A stretch of DNA of 64,000 nucleotides from Streptomyces griseocarneus (GTDB lineage Bacteria; Actinomycetota; Actinomycetes; Streptomycetales; Streptomycetaceae): the NCBI RefSeq assembly GCF_014655595.1, contig NZ_BNBL01000009.1:186001-250000 (forward strand). Reading direction: 5' to 3'. Of the stretch, positions 26,337-37,000 are shown one piece after another. A program made the translations under genes and the position numbers. The notes under the pieces were generated by a model. That model had not been told where the DNA came from. It ran no database searches and saw only the letters and a list, made by a program, of their open reading frames with translations. How positions within the stretch are numbered: the first letter of the stretch is position 1; each line of letters opens with the position of its first letter.

Positions 26337-27944
26337 GTGACCGATCCACACGACGGCGGGCCGCCCGCGGACCTCGAGCTGACCACGGCCGAGCGGGACA
26401 TGTGGGAGGCGTTCCGCAACGGCACCACCCACGACTTACGCACCTCCAGCCCCGAGCAGAACGACCCCTCCGCCCCCTACACCTGGGGCGCCGACCGCAG
26501 CGTGCGCGCCCGCGTCGTCGCCCTGCTGCTCCTGAACGGCCCGTCGGCCCGCCCCGGCCGGGTGGCCGCGCTCAAGCTCAACGGCGTGCAGATCACCGGC
26601 ACCCTCGACCTGTCCGGCGGCACCGTCGTGCCCTACGTCGAGCTGCACAACTGCCGCTTCGAGCAACAGCTGCTGCTGCCCGAGAGCACCTTCACCACAC
26701 TGCGCCTGGTCGGCTGCGCCATCCCCCGGGTGGAGGCCGCGCGCATCCGCACCGACGGCGACCTCCACCTGCCGCGCTGCGTCGTCCAGCACGGCATACG
26801 CCTGACCGACGCGCACATCGGCACGGACCTGCTGCTCAACCAGCTGGTGGTGCGGCGGGACCGGCGCGGGGTGTCCATAGCCGCCGACGGGATGACGGTC
26901 GGACAGGACCTGCAGGCCGAGATGATGCGCTCGCACGGCGAGCTGAGCATGCGCGGCGCCACGATCGGGGCCTCGCTGAGCCTGCGCGGCTCCACCCTGA
27001 ACAACCCCTACGGCCGCCGCGCCCTCAACGCCCCCCAGCTGACCGTCGAGCGCACCCTCTACCTCACCTCGGCGGGCGTGGGCGGCTCCCGCTTCGCCGG
27101 CGGCGCCACTCCCCCGTACGGCATCTCCACCACCCCCGCCCCCGACCGCGGCCCCCGGCTGCGGCGCTTCGAGTGCCTGGGCGGGGCGCGGCTGGACGAC
27201 GGGCGGTTCGGGGACGCGGTGGACCTCAGCCAGGCCCGGTTCGTGATGGAGGCGGACCAGGAGCTGTCGCTGCGCCGCGTCCAGACGCCCGAGCTGCGCT
27301 TCCTCGGCGAGCGGCAGGAGCGGGGACGGGTGGTGCTGTCGGGGGCCCGGGTGGTCAACCTGGTCGACCGCTACGACAGCTGGCCGGGCCCGGGCGGGCT
27401 GGTGATGGCCGGCTTCACCTACGAGAACCTGATCCCGCTGGGCTCCTTCCCGCTGGCCCGCCGCCTGGACTGGGTGGCCGCGGCCACGCCCGAGTACGCC
27501 CCCGAGCCCTACGAACGGCTGGCGGGCGCCCTGCGCTCCAGCGGCGAGGACGCCGACGCGCGGGCGGTGCTGCTCGCCAAGCAGCGCCGCCGGCGCGAGA
27601 CGCTGCCGCCGGCCGGGAAGGCCTGGGGGTACCTGCAGGACTGGACGGTGGCCTACGGCTACCGCCCGGGGCGGGCGGCGGTGTGGATGGCGGTGCTGTG
27701 GGCGCTGGGGGGCTTCTACTTCTCCTACCGCCCGGTGCCGCCCCTGAAGGAGGGCGAGGGCCCCGCGTGGAACCCCGAGCTGTACACCCTGGACCTGCTG
27801 CTGCCCGTCATCGACCTGGGCCAGGGCACCGCCTGGCGCCCCACCGGCGGCCAGCAGTGGGTGGTGACCGTCCTCACCCTCCTGGGCTGGATCCTCGCCA
27901 CGACGGTGGCGGCGGGAGCCTCGCGCCTGCTGCGCCGGCAGTGA
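26337..27944 (+). CDS. Membrane protein of the streptomycete 'membrane-associated oxidoreductase' type, with a TTA codon
   Basis: A 535-residue protein. Residues about 60-360 consist of beta-strand-rich imperfect repeats of the kind LKLNGVQITGTLDLSGG and MRGATIGASLSLRGST, reminiscent of a beta-helix or pentapeptide-like solenoid. Two C-terminal helices (near 447-466 and 510-530) anchor it. Relatives are often labelled membrane-associated oxidoreductase, but I see no cofactor motif. GGGAGG 8 bp upstream supports the GTG at 26337. Codon 34 (26436-26438) is TTA, so translation should depend on the bldA leucyl-tRNA. Confidence 0.75.
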   Translation: MTDPHDGGPPADLELTTAERDMWEAFRNGTTHDLRTSSPEQNDPSAPYTWGADRSVRARVVALLLLNGPSARPGRVAALKLNGVQITGTLDLSGGTVVPYVELHNCRFEQQLLLPESTFTTLRLVGCAIPRVEAARIRTDGDLHLPRCVVQHGIRLTDAHIGTDLLLNQLVVRRDRRGVSIAADGMTVGQDLQAEMMRSHGELSMRGATIGASLSLRGSTLNNPYGRRALNAPQLTVERTLYLTSAGVGGSRFAGGATPPYGISTTPAPDRGPRLRRFECLGGARLDDGRFGDAVDLSQARFVMEADQELSLRRVQTPELRFLGERQERGRVVLSGARVVNLVDRYDSWPGPGGLVMAGFTYENLIPLGSFPLARRLDWVAAATPEYAPEPYERLAGALRSSGEDADARAVLLAKQRRRRETLPPAGKAWGYLQDWTVAYGYRPGRAAVWMAVLWALGGFYFSYRPVPPLKEGEGPAWNPELYTLDLLLPVIDLGQGTAWRPTGGQQWVVTVLTLLGWILATTVAAGASRLLRRQ

Positions 27945-27974
27945 AATCCCCGGCCCGCCCGCACGCACGGCCAT

Positions 27975-27980
27975 TAGGCT
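27975..27980 (+). promoter_or_regulatory. Leaderless-type -10 element
   Basis: TAGGCT ends 8 bp before the GTG at 27989, with no ribosome-binding sequence in between. The geometry suggests a leaderless transcript. Confidence 0.4.
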
Positions 27981-27988
27981 TACCCGCC

Positions 27989-28726
27989 GTGACCACCGCG
28001 CGCCTTCCGATCTTCCCGCTGAACTCGGTGCTGTTCCCCGGCCTCGTGCTGCCGCTGAACGTCTTCGAGCAGCGGTACCGCACGATGATGCGCGAACTGG
28101 CGCAGCTCCCCGAGGACGCGCCCCGCCGCTTCGGCGTGGTCGCGATCCGCGACGGGCACGAGGTGGCGCCCAGTGCACCGGGCCTGCCCGACGAGGCCCG
28201 CCCGGAGCCCGGGCCGGCCTCCGGCTTCGGCGCCGACCCGCTGCGGGCGTTCCACACCGTGGGCTGCGTCGCCGACGCGGCCACGATCCGGCGGCGCGAG
28301 AACGGCACGTACGAGGTGCTGGCCACCGGCACCACGCGCTTCAGGCTGCTGTCGGTGGACGCCTCGGGCCCGTACCTGACGGGTGAGGTGGAGGAGATCG
28401 AGGAGCAGCAGGGCGACGAGGCCGGCGCCCTCGCCGCCGGCGTCGTCCGGGCGTTCCGGGCGTACCAGAAGCGGCTGGCCGGGGCGAGCGAGGCGTCGCT
28501 GGCCCGCCAGGCGGAGCTGCCCGGCGAGCCGCGGGTGCTGTCCTACCTCGTGGCGGCGGCCGCGGTGCTGGACACCCCGGCCAAGCAGCGCCTGCTCCAG
28601 GCGCCCGACACGGCGGCCCGGCTGACGGAGGAGCTGCGGCTGCTGCGCGCCGAGACCGCGGTGATAAGCAAGCTGCCGTCGCTGCCGGCCGTCGATCTGA
28701 CCCGGCGGCCGACCAGCCCCAACTAG
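27989..28726 (+). CDS. LON peptidase substrate-binding domain protein
   Basis: A 245-residue protein with the N-terminal domain of Lon proteases but no ATPase or peptidase domain. The start LPIFPLNSVLFPGLVLPLNVFEQRYRTM is the canonical beginning of the LON_substr_bdg fold, and GTTRFRLLSVDA and YLTGEVEEIEE follow the family. Stand-alone versions occur widely; their clients are unknown. GTG at 27989 begins the conserved domain directly. Confidence 0.88.
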   Translation: MTTARLPIFPLNSVLFPGLVLPLNVFEQRYRTMMRELAQLPEDAPRRFGVVAIRDGHEVAPSAPGLPDEARPEPGPASGFGADPLRAFHTVGCVADAATIRRRENGTYEVLATGTTRFRLLSVDASGPYLTGEVEEIEEQQGDEAGALAAGVVRAFRAYQKRLAGASEASLARQAELPGEPRVLSYLVAAAAVLDTPAKQRLLQAPDTAARLTEELRLLRAETAVISKLPSLPAVDLTRRPTSPN

Positions 28727-28743
28727 GCGAAGGACCCACCGCT

Positions 28744-29256
28744 TTGGCCAGGAAGTCCCCCAGGAACACGGCGAGGGCGACTGCGGGCGCGACGCCCGCG
28801 ATCACCGCCCTCGAGCAGGCCGGCACGGCGTTCTCCGTGCACTCCTACGACCACGACCCGGCCGCCGCCTCCTACGGCGAGGAGGCTGCGCGGGCGCTGG
28901 GCGTGGAGCCGGGCCGGGTCTTCAAGACGCTCGTGGCCGACGTGGACGGCGCGCTGACCGTGGCGGTGGTGCCGGTGTCGGGCTCGCTGGACCTCAAGGC
29001 GCTGGCCGCGGCGGTCGGCGGCAAGCGGGCGGCGATGGCGGACCCGGCGGCCGCGGAGCGCGTGACGGGGTACGTACGGGGCGGGATCTCCCCGCTGGGT
29101 CAGCGCCGGCGCCTGCCGACCGCGCTGGACGCCTCCGCGCGCTCGCACGCCACGATCTGCGTCTCGGCGGGGCGGCGGGGCCTGGAGGTCGAGCTCTCCC
29201 CCGCCGACCTGGCACTTCTGACGGACGCGGTGATCGCCCCGATCGCCCGCGGCTGA
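28744..29256 (+). CDS. ybaK: YbaK/EbsC-type Cys-tRNA(Pro) deacylase
   Basis: Trans-editing enzyme that removes cysteine mischarged on tRNA-Pro. The 170 residues include the YbaK fold signature: GRVFKTLVADVDG with the catalytic Lys, VVPVSGSLDLKALA, and GYVRGGISPLGQRRRLPT. TTG at 28744 is taken as the start, since AAGGA lies 9 bp upstream. It is 17 bp after the Lon-domain gene and is probably co-transcribed. Confidence 0.9.
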   Translation: MARKSPRNTARATAGATPAITALEQAGTAFSVHSYDHDPAAASYGEEAARALGVEPGRVFKTLVADVDGALTVAVVPVSGSLDLKALAAAVGGKRAAMADPAAAERVTGYVRGGISPLGQRRRLPTALDASARSHATICVSAGRRGLEVELSPADLALLTDAVIAPIARG

Positions 29257-29354
29257 GCCGTGGCCCGCGCGCGGGCTGGACGGCGCGGGCGCCCTCCGCT
29301 ACGACCGAGGGGCGGGCCGCCGCGTGGGCGGCCCCGCGCAGGGAGGGATGCCCC

Positions 29355-29429
29355 ATGTCGAAGCGCACCCGCAAACGCCGCTGGCGCCTGAAGAAGGGCC
29401 GCGCCAACCACGGCCGCCGGCCGGCCTAG
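29355..29429 (+). CDS. Ribosomal protein bL37 (24 residues)
   Basis: A 25-codon gene with a strong ribosome-binding site (GGGAGG, 8 bp before ATG). The product begins MSKRTRKRRWRLKKG and ends RANHGRRPA; half its residues are Arg or Lys. This closely resembles the mycobacterial large-subunit protein bL37, a 24-residue basic peptide with a KANHGKRP tail found in ribosome structures. Length, basic composition and the ANHG(K/R)RP ending all agree. It is too short for routine gene finders. No other ribosomal gene is near. Confidence 0.8.
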   Translation: MSKRTRKRRWRLKKGRANHGRRPA

Positions 29430-29447
29430 GAACACCTGGGGCAGGCC

Positions 29448-30155
29448 CTAGGACAGGCCCTGGTCCTGACCGTTCGCGGTCCCCGCGGTCCCGGGCCGGT
29501 GCGTCACCGGCCCGGGTTCGGCCTCGAGCCCCGGCTCGAGCCCGGGCTCGGGGTCGCGGGGGCCGAACAGGCCCGTCAGGCCCAGGTGGACGGCCATGGC
29601 CGCCAGCGGCCAGGCCAGCAGCATGCCCTTGGCGGCGAGCTTGAGCGGCGCGTCGAAGACCACGCCCTGGCCCACGGCGCGGGCGTGCCCGGCCACGTCG
29701 GCCGTGGGGCCGAGCCAGAGGCCCAGCCGCCAGCCGATCAGCGAGGCCAGCAGCGAGCCCGCCGCGAGGCCCACCACGATCGCGATGCCGCCCCGGCGGT
29801 GGAAGAGGAAGACCACGGCCGCGCTGACCGCGCCGAACGCCAGGCCCAGCAGTCCGAACCAGCCGTCCGCGCCGACGGCCTGCTCGCCCTCGGTGTTCTT
29901 GAGGTAGACGGCCTTGCCGTCGGAGATCAGCGGCACCCTCGGCGCCAGCCACAGCCACAGCAGCCCCAGCAGCACGCCGCAGAGCGTCACGAGCGCCATG
30001 ATCAGGGCGCCCTGCCGCAGCTCGGTACGGGTCTCCTCGGACAGGCCGGGCGCGGTGTCGCCGGCCTTGTGCCCGACATGCTGCGGAAGGTCCGGGCCGG
30101 ATCCGGGGCCGGGCTCGGAGGGGGAGTTGCCGTGCGGCGTCAGCGGTGCGGTCAC
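29448..30155 (-). CDS. Multi-helix membrane protein (DUF2567-like)
   Basis: A 235-residue protein with four hydrophobic helices (about 51-71, 98-115, 120-140 and 178-200) between a Pro/Gly/Ser-rich N-terminus and a Glu/Pro-rich C-terminus (PEPGLEPGLEAEPG, an imperfect repeat). Placement beside an ABC exporter and its helix pattern resemble DUF2567 proteins, but the assignment is weak. The start GTG at 30155 is followed by the first conserved segment; no good ribosome-binding site is seen. Confidence 0.65.
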   Translation of the reverse strand: MTAPLTPHGNSPSEPGPGSGPDLPQHVGHKAGDTAPGLSEETRTELRQGALIMALVTLCGVLLGLLWLWLAPRVPLISDGKAVYLKNTEGEQAVGADGWFGLLGLAFGAVSAAVVFLFHRRGGIAIVVGLAAGSLLASLIGWRLGLWLGPTADVAGHARAVGQGVVFDAPLKLAAKGMLLAWPLAAMAVHLGLTGLFGPRDPEPGLEPGLEAEPGPVTHRPGTAGTANGQDQGLS

Positions 30156-30214
30156 CCCGCCATCGTGCCAGGTGGACGCGGGCGCCCCGGAGCCAGGACG
30201 GTCGCTGCGGCGCG

Positions 30215-31051
30215 TCACCGCACGGCCGCCCGGCGGTAGGCCCACGTCGCCGCCGCCAGCGACACCACGCCGACGGCCGCGCACACCCCGAGGTCGGCCG
30301 TCACGAGCAGCCAGTCGGGGTGCGCGTCGAAGCTCCGCGCCAGCGCCTCCACGCCGTAGGTGGAGGGCAGCAGGTCGCGCGCGTAGGCGACCGGCGCCGG
30401 CATGTGCTGGGCCGGCAGCACGCCCAGCAGCAGCGCCGCCGACATGCCCAGCTGGCCGCACAGCGTCGCCAGCTCCTGGCGCGGGGCCAGCAGGCCCAGG
30501 GCGGCGCCGAGCCCGGCGAGGGCCGCGCCCGCCAGCGGGATCACCGCGGCCAGCACCCACAGGTGCGTCATCGGCAGCCCGAACAGCACGCTGCCCACCA
30601 CCGCCGTGACGGCCGTGCCGGGCGCGGTGAACGACGCGTACGCCCCGGCCGCCCCCAGCACGACGGCCGCCGGCGGGACCGGCAGCGTGGCGTAGTGGTC
30701 CAGGCCGCCGCTCGCCCGCAGCTGGCCGAAGTACTGGGCCAGGAGGTTCAGCGCGACGAACGCCACGACCAGGACGCTGGACCCGGCCACCACGGCACGC
30801 GCCTCGGCTCCGCCGTCGACGACGCCGCGCATCAGGATCATGATGCCGACGGACTGGAACGTCGCCACGAACAGCAGCGGGATCCGCGCCACGCGGGCAC
30901 GCGAGAGCTGCGCGCGGTAGACCGCCGCCAGCGCGGGCAGCAGCCGCGCCCTGGGCGCGAGCGGGGCGGCGCCGCCGTCCTCGGACCACGGCCGGGGGCC
31001 GGCCCCGGCGGGGGCCTTCCCCGGCACCGCTTCGGCGGATACAGCAGTCAC
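30215..31051 (-). CDS. ABC-2 type transporter permease
   Basis: A 278-residue membrane protein with six helices and the ABC-2 layout: an N-terminal cytoplasmic stretch, QLSRARVARIPLLFVATFQSVG at the first helix, and a conserved LLPAQHMPAPVAYARDLLPSTYGVEAL loop near the last helices. It probably exports a drug, lipid or peptide together with the ATPase encoded 37 bp upstream. The substrate cannot be read from the sequence. The start is GTG at 31051. Confidence 0.88.
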   Translation of the reverse strand: MTAVSAEAVPGKAPAGAGPRPWSEDGGAAPLAPRARLLPALAAVYRAQLSRARVARIPLLFVATFQSVGIMILMRGVVDGGAEARAVVAGSSVLVVAFVALNLLAQYFGQLRASGGLDHYATLPVPPAAVVLGAAGAYASFTAPGTAVTAVVGSVLFGLPMTHLWVLAAVIPLAGAALAGLGAALGLLAPRQELATLCGQLGMSAALLLGVLPAQHMPAPVAYARDLLPSTYGVEALARSFDAHPDWLLVTADLGVCAAVGVVSLAAATWAYRRAAVR

Positions 31052-31088
31052 GCGGCACAGCTCCTGTTCGGTCCGGTCGGGACGGCCC

Positions 31089-32123
<1,035 letters not shown>

Positions 32124-32142
32124 GAGCTATGAGGGTACGCGC

Positions 32143-32172
32143 CCCGCCCCCGCGGCTCGCCGCGGGGGCGGG
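32143..32172 (-). terminator. Terminator of the NYN-domain gene
   Basis: GC-rich inverted repeat: CCCGCCCCCGCGGC at 32143-32156 and its complement at 32159-32172, leaving a tight loop. It lies 46 bp after the stop at 32218 on the minus strand. Confidence 0.6.
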
Positions 32173-32217
32173 ATTCGGCGAGGCAGGAACAACGGGGAAC
32201 GCCGTGCGCCCGGCGGG

Positions 32218-33525
32218 TCAGTCCCCGGCCGGCGCGTGCTCGGCCGCCGTGCGGGTGTCGATCTCGCGCCAGAAGCCCGCCCGGATCGCGTACCGGTCGT
32301 GCTCGTCGATCTGGTCGTCCTTGTGGGCGAGGAGGCCGAAGCGGGCGGCGTAGCGCAGCAGCTCGCCGTCGATGCGGTGGGGGATGCGGGGGTACTCGGT
32401 GGAGAGGTGCTGGAGGTGGACGGCGTCGGTGATGCGCTCGGCCCAGCGGCGGGCGAAGACCTGGCCGACCTCGAAGGGGTCGCCGCCGACGGTGGTGATG
32501 TCCTCCTCGCGGTCGGCCCAGCGCTGCTCGGCGCTGGTGAGCTGGGCCAGCATCGGAAGGGAGGCCGTTTCGGGAGGCTCCCCTAGGCCGTTGCCGGCGC
32601 CGCGTTCGACCCAGCCCTTGTCCGAGGACCAGCGCAGGGTCGCGTTCGGCGTGCCGGACGGCGTGGCGCCGTTCTGCACGGCCGCCGTGGCCGGGGAGGG
32701 CTGGGCGGAGCCGGGCCCCCGGCCCAGCCCGGCGAGGTCCTTCGGGGTGGGCACGCCGCGTCCGGCGGGCGCCTGGTCGCCCCGCTCGCCGTTCGGGCAC
32801 GCCCCGGCGGCCGCGGCGGGCCGCGCCGTGCCGTTGTGCCCGGCTTCGGGCCGGTCCTCCGCCGTGCGGCCGGCGGCCGCGGCGGCGGCCGCCGCGGCCG
32901 TCTCCGGCAGCGGCGCGGCGAGGATGGCGGCGATCTCGGGGCGGGGCGCGGGGGGCGGGGCGCACACGCCGGTGAGCTCCTTGGCCCGTACCGCGCGGGT
33001 GATCCAGGTGCGGTCCAGGACGCGCCGCTCGTCGGCCTCGGCGACGAGGTCCTCGGACTGGTTGTAGTCGCCGTCGGCGGCCTGCACGGCCCACAGGTGG
33101 ACGGCGACGCCGTGTTCCTTGGCGGACATCAGGCCGGGCAGCAGGTCGCCGTCGCCGGTGACCAGGACGATGTCGGAGCAGGCGCGGTTGCGGGCGAGCT
33201 CGGTGAGCTCGGCGTGCATGGCGGCGTCGACGCCCTTCTGCGCCCAGCGGCCGTCGCTGCGGGTGAGCGCGCCGAGCCGGACGGTGACGCGGGACATCAC
33301 CCGCAGCCGCCGGTGTTCGGGCTGGGGGACGCGGTCGGGGGCGCCGTCGAACCAGTAGATGCGCAACAGCGGGCGCTGGGTATCGGCCTCGGCGCGTTCG
33401 CGCAGGCCTTGGATGAGGGTCGCGTGGTCGACGGTGATACGGGACCGGGCGGGCTCCCCGGCCAGCAGGCTCGCGGCGGCGCCCAGCAAATACCCGGCGT
33501 CCACCAGGACGACGCAGCGGTCCAC
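32218..33525 (-). CDS. NYN domain (PIN-like) protein
   Basis: A 435-residue protein. The N-terminal 170 residues match the NYN ribonuclease-like fold, with acidic residues in CVVLVDAGYLLG, KGVDAAMHAELTELA and DIVLVTGDGDLLPGLM, the expected metal site. A disordered Ala/Gly/Pro linker (about 210-320) leads to a C-terminal domain of about 110 residues (EEDITTVGGDPFEVGQVF). The putative RNA target is unknown. GTG at 33525 is preferred, with GAGGG 6 bp upstream and the fold beginning at once. Confidence 0.82.
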   Translation of the reverse strand: MDRCVVLVDAGYLLGAAASLLAGEPARSRITVDHATLIQGLRERAEADTQRPLLRIYWFDGAPDRVPQPEHRRLRVMSRVTVRLGALTRSDGRWAQKGVDAAMHAELTELARNRACSDIVLVTGDGDLLPGLMSAKEHGVAVHLWAVQAADGDYNQSEDLVAEADERRVLDRTWITRAVRAKELTGVCAPPPAPRPEIAAILAAPLPETAAAAAAAAAGRTAEDRPEAGHNGTARPAAAAGACPNGERGDQAPAGRGVPTPKDLAGLGRGPGSAQPSPATAAVQNGATPSGTPNATLRWSSDKGWVERGAGNGLGEPPETASLPMLAQLTSAEQRWADREEDITTVGGDPFEVGQVFARRWAERITDAVHLQHLSTEYPRIPHRIDGELLRYAARFGLLAHKDDQIDEHDRYAIRAGFWREIDTRTAAEHAPAGD

Positions 33526-33781
33526 GTTCCACCCTCTTTCCCTGAGTTCAGAAGTGCGGTCGCCCCCCGGCACAGGCGTGCCCCGGTTCCGTTGGCTTTC
33601 CCAGGAGTCTGCCCGACCGCGCGGGGGTTATCAGTCCGAACTGGATCTTCGGCGTGGCGGATACGGGCAGCGGCCGATAAGTACCCCTGTCACCCACGGT
33701 AATTACCCGAAATGCACGTTTGGCCGGTGCGTGCGAGGGTGGTCGCCGGGGGGAGTCACCCCGATGCGGAGGCGCAGCAGC

Positions 33782-33955
33782 ATGGCGAAGAACAAGAAGC
33801 AGGACCGCAGCCAGCAGAAGTCGAGCGCGGCGGAACGCGGCCAGCAACAGGCCAAGAGCTCGTCCATCGAGTCCCAGGGACAGGAGCGGGCCTCACGGGT
33901 CACGCCCGCGGATGTCGCACACAAGGGCCGCCAGAAGCGCTTCGGCCACAACTGA
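33782..33955 (+). CDS. Conserved small hydrophilic protein of unknown function
   Basis: A 57-residue, very hydrophilic product: it begins MAKNKKQDRSQQKS, has a Gln/Ser/Glu-rich middle and ends KGRQKRFGHN. It is probably disordered and basic at both ends. GGAGG 9 bp before the ATG at 33782 decides this start over the ATG at 33764. It is followed by a very strong terminator, which supports it being a real expressed unit. I know no function. Confidence 0.65.
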   Translation: MAKNKKQDRSQQKSSAAERGQQQAKSSSIESQGQERASRVTPADVAHKGRQKRFGHN

Positions 33956-33985
33956 CCGGCAACTGACCGGCGCTTGGATGCGCTT

Positions 33986-34020
33986 GAGGGGCGCACCCGC
34001 TCACAGCGGGTGCGCCCCTC
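33986..34020. terminator. Bidirectional terminator between the small gene and dnaE
   Basis: Perfect 16-bp stem (GAGGGGCGCACCCGCT at 33986-34001, complement at 34005-34020) with a 3-nt loop; ATGCGC and GCGCAT outside extend it past a 2-nt bulge. It separates convergent genes. Confidence 0.9.
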
Positions 34021-34049
34021 GCGCATGATCAGCGGTCTCCCGCGCGGGC

Positions 34050-37000
34050 TCAGCCCGCCAGGCAGGACGGCCCGAGCAGCTGCTTCAGGTCACCGAAGAG
34101 CGCCGGGTCGGGCGTCACCCGGTGCCGGTCCAGGCGGAGCACGGTGGTCTTGCGGGCCCCCTGGAGCTTGATCCGCACCTCGGTCGAGCCCCGGTGGTGG
34201 CTGAGGACCTGGCCCAGCCGCTCGACCAGCGGCGGGGTGACCTTCACCGTGGGGATGGAGATGATCACCGGCGCGTTGGTGCCGGCGTTGGACAGGTCGG
34301 GGACCATCAGCTCCATGGCGACCAGGCGCGGGATGTCCTCGCGCTTGTCCAGGCGCCCCTTGACGAAGACGACGGCGTCCTCGACGAGCTGGGTGGAGAC
34401 CAGCTGGTAGGTGGCGGGGAAGAACATGCAGTCGATGGAACCGGCCAGGTCCTCGACGGTGGCGATGGCCCAGGCGTTGCCCTGCTTGGTCATCTTGCGC
34501 TGCAGGCCGGAGATGATGCCGCCGATGGTCACGATCGCGCCGTCGGCGTGCTCACCGCCGGTGAGCTGGGAGATCGAGGCGTCGGCCTTGTCGTTGAGGA
34601 CGTGCTCGATGCCGAAGAGCGGGTGGTCGGAGACGTAGAGGCCGAGCATCTCGCGCTCCTGGGCGAGCAGGTAGGACTTCTCCCACTCGACGTCGGAGAA
34701 CTCCACGTCGAGCCCGAAGCCCGGCTCGCTGCTGTCCTCCTCGCCCATGCCGCCGAAGAGGTCGAACTGTCCCTCGGCCTCCTTGCGCTTGACCTGCACC
34801 ACGTTGTCGATCATCGGCTCGTAGTGCGCGGTGAGGCCCTTGCGGGTGTGCCCCATCTCGTCGAAGGCGCCGGCCTTGATCAGCGATTCGACGGTGCGCT
34901 TGTTGCAGACGACGGCCTCGACCTTGTCGAGGAAGTCGGGGAAGGAGGTGTACTTCCCCTTGGACTTGCGGCAGCGGATGATCGAGTCGACGACGTTGGC
35001 GCCGACGTTGCGGACGGCGGTCAGGCCGAAGAGGATCACGTCGTCGCCCTGGGCGGCGAAGTTCGCCTCGGACTCGTTGACGTTCGGCGGGAGCACCTTG
35101 ATGCCCATGCGGCGGCACTCGTTGAGGTAGGTCGCCGACTTGTCCTTGTCGTCCTTGACCGAGGTCAGCAGGGCGGCCATGTACTCGGCGGGGTGGTTGG
35201 CCTTGAGGTAGGCCGTCCAGTACGAGACGAGGCCGTACGCGGCGGAGTGGGCCTTGTTGAAGGCGTAGCCGGCGAAGGGGACCAGCACGTCCCACAGGGC
35301 CTGGATCGCCTCGTCGGAGAAGCCCTTCTTCGTCGCGCCCTCCTTGAAGAAGACGAAGTTCTTCGCCAGCTCGTCGGGCTTCTTCTTGCCCATGACGCGG
35401 CGGAGGATGTCGGCCTCGCCGAGGGAGTAGCCGGCGACGATCTGGGCCGCCTTCTGCACCTGCTCCTGGTAGACGATCAGACCGTAGGTGACGCCGAGGA
35501 CCTCTTCGAGAGGCTCCTTCAGCTCCGGGTGGATCGGGGTGATCTCCTGCTGGCCGTTCTTGCGCAGCGCGTAGTTCGTGTGCGAGTTCATGCCCATCGG
35601 GCCCGGCCGGTACAGGGCGGACACGGCGGAGATGTCTTCGAAGTTGTCGGGCTTCATCAGCCGCAGCAGGGACCGCATGGGCCCGCCGTCGAACTGGAAG
35701 ACGCCGAGGGTGTCACCGCGCTGGAGCAGCTCGAAGGTCGTCGGGTCGTCGAGCGGCAGGCTCAGGAGATCGATGTCGATCCCCTTGTTGGCCTTCACCA
35801 TCTTGACGGCGTCGTCCATGATCGTGAGGTTGCGCAGGCCGAGGAAGTCCATCTTCAGCAGGCCGAGCGACTCACAGCTCGGATAGTCCCACTGCGTGAT
35901 GGTCACACCGTCGGAGTGGCGCACCCAGACCGGGACGTGGTCGGTGATCGTCTCGCTGGACATGATCACACCGGCCGCATGCACGCCCATCTGCCGGACC
36001 AGGCCCTCGACGCCCATGGCGGTGTCGATGACCTTCTTCACGTCCGGCTCGTTCTCGTACATCGCGCGGACCTCGCCGGCCTCGCTGTAGCGAGGGTGCT
36101 TGGGGTCGGTGATGCCGGAGAGCGGGATGCCCTTGCCGAGGACGTCCGCGGGCATCGCCTTGGTGATGCGGTCGCCCATGGCGTAGGGGTAGCCCAGGAC
36201 GCGGGCGGAGTCCTTGATCGCGTTCTTGGCCTTGATGGTGCCGTACGTGCCGATCATGGCGACCTTGTCGGCGCCGTACTTCTCGGTGACGTACCGGATC
36301 ACCTCGGCGCGCCGGCGCTCGTCGAAGTCGATGTCGACATCGGGCATCGAGATGCGCTCGGGGTTCAGGAACCGCTCGAAGATCAGGCCGTGCGGGATCG
36401 GGTCGAGGTCGGTGATGCCCAGGGCGTACGCGACGATCGAGCCGGCCGCGGAGCCTCGGCCGGGGCCCACCGCGATGCCCTGCTTCTTGGCCCACATGAT
36501 GAAGTCGGCGACCACGAGGAAGTAGCCCGGGAAGCCCATCGAGATGATGGTGTCCATCTCGTACTCGACCTGCTTCATGCGGTCCTCGGGGATGCCGCCC
36601 GGGAAGCGGCGGTGCATGCCCCGCAGGGTCTCCTCGCGGAACCAGGTGACCTCGGTGTAGCCCTCGGGGATGTCGAACTTGGGCATCAGGTTCCGGAACT
36701 GGAACATGCCCTCGGTGTCGATCTGGTCCGCGATCAGCTGGGTGTTGGCGCAGCCCTCCTGCCAGGCGTCCGAGGAGTCGATGGCGTACATCTCGTCCGT
36801 GGACTTCAGGTAGTAGCCCGAGCCGTCGAAGCGGAAGCGGTCGGGGTCGGAGAGGTTCTTGCCGGTCTGGATGCACAGCAGGGCGTCGTGGGCGGTCGCC
36901 TCGTGCGCGTAGGTGTAGTGCGAGTCGTTGGTGACCAGGGGCGGGATGCCGAGCTTCTTGCCGATCTCCAGCAGGCCGTCGCGGACCCGGCGCTCGATCT

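Noticed and set aside
33764..33784. Earlier ATG for the 57-residue protein
   Set aside because: The later ATG has GGAGG at proper distance and begins the lysine-rich segment; the extra six residues look like leader sequence.
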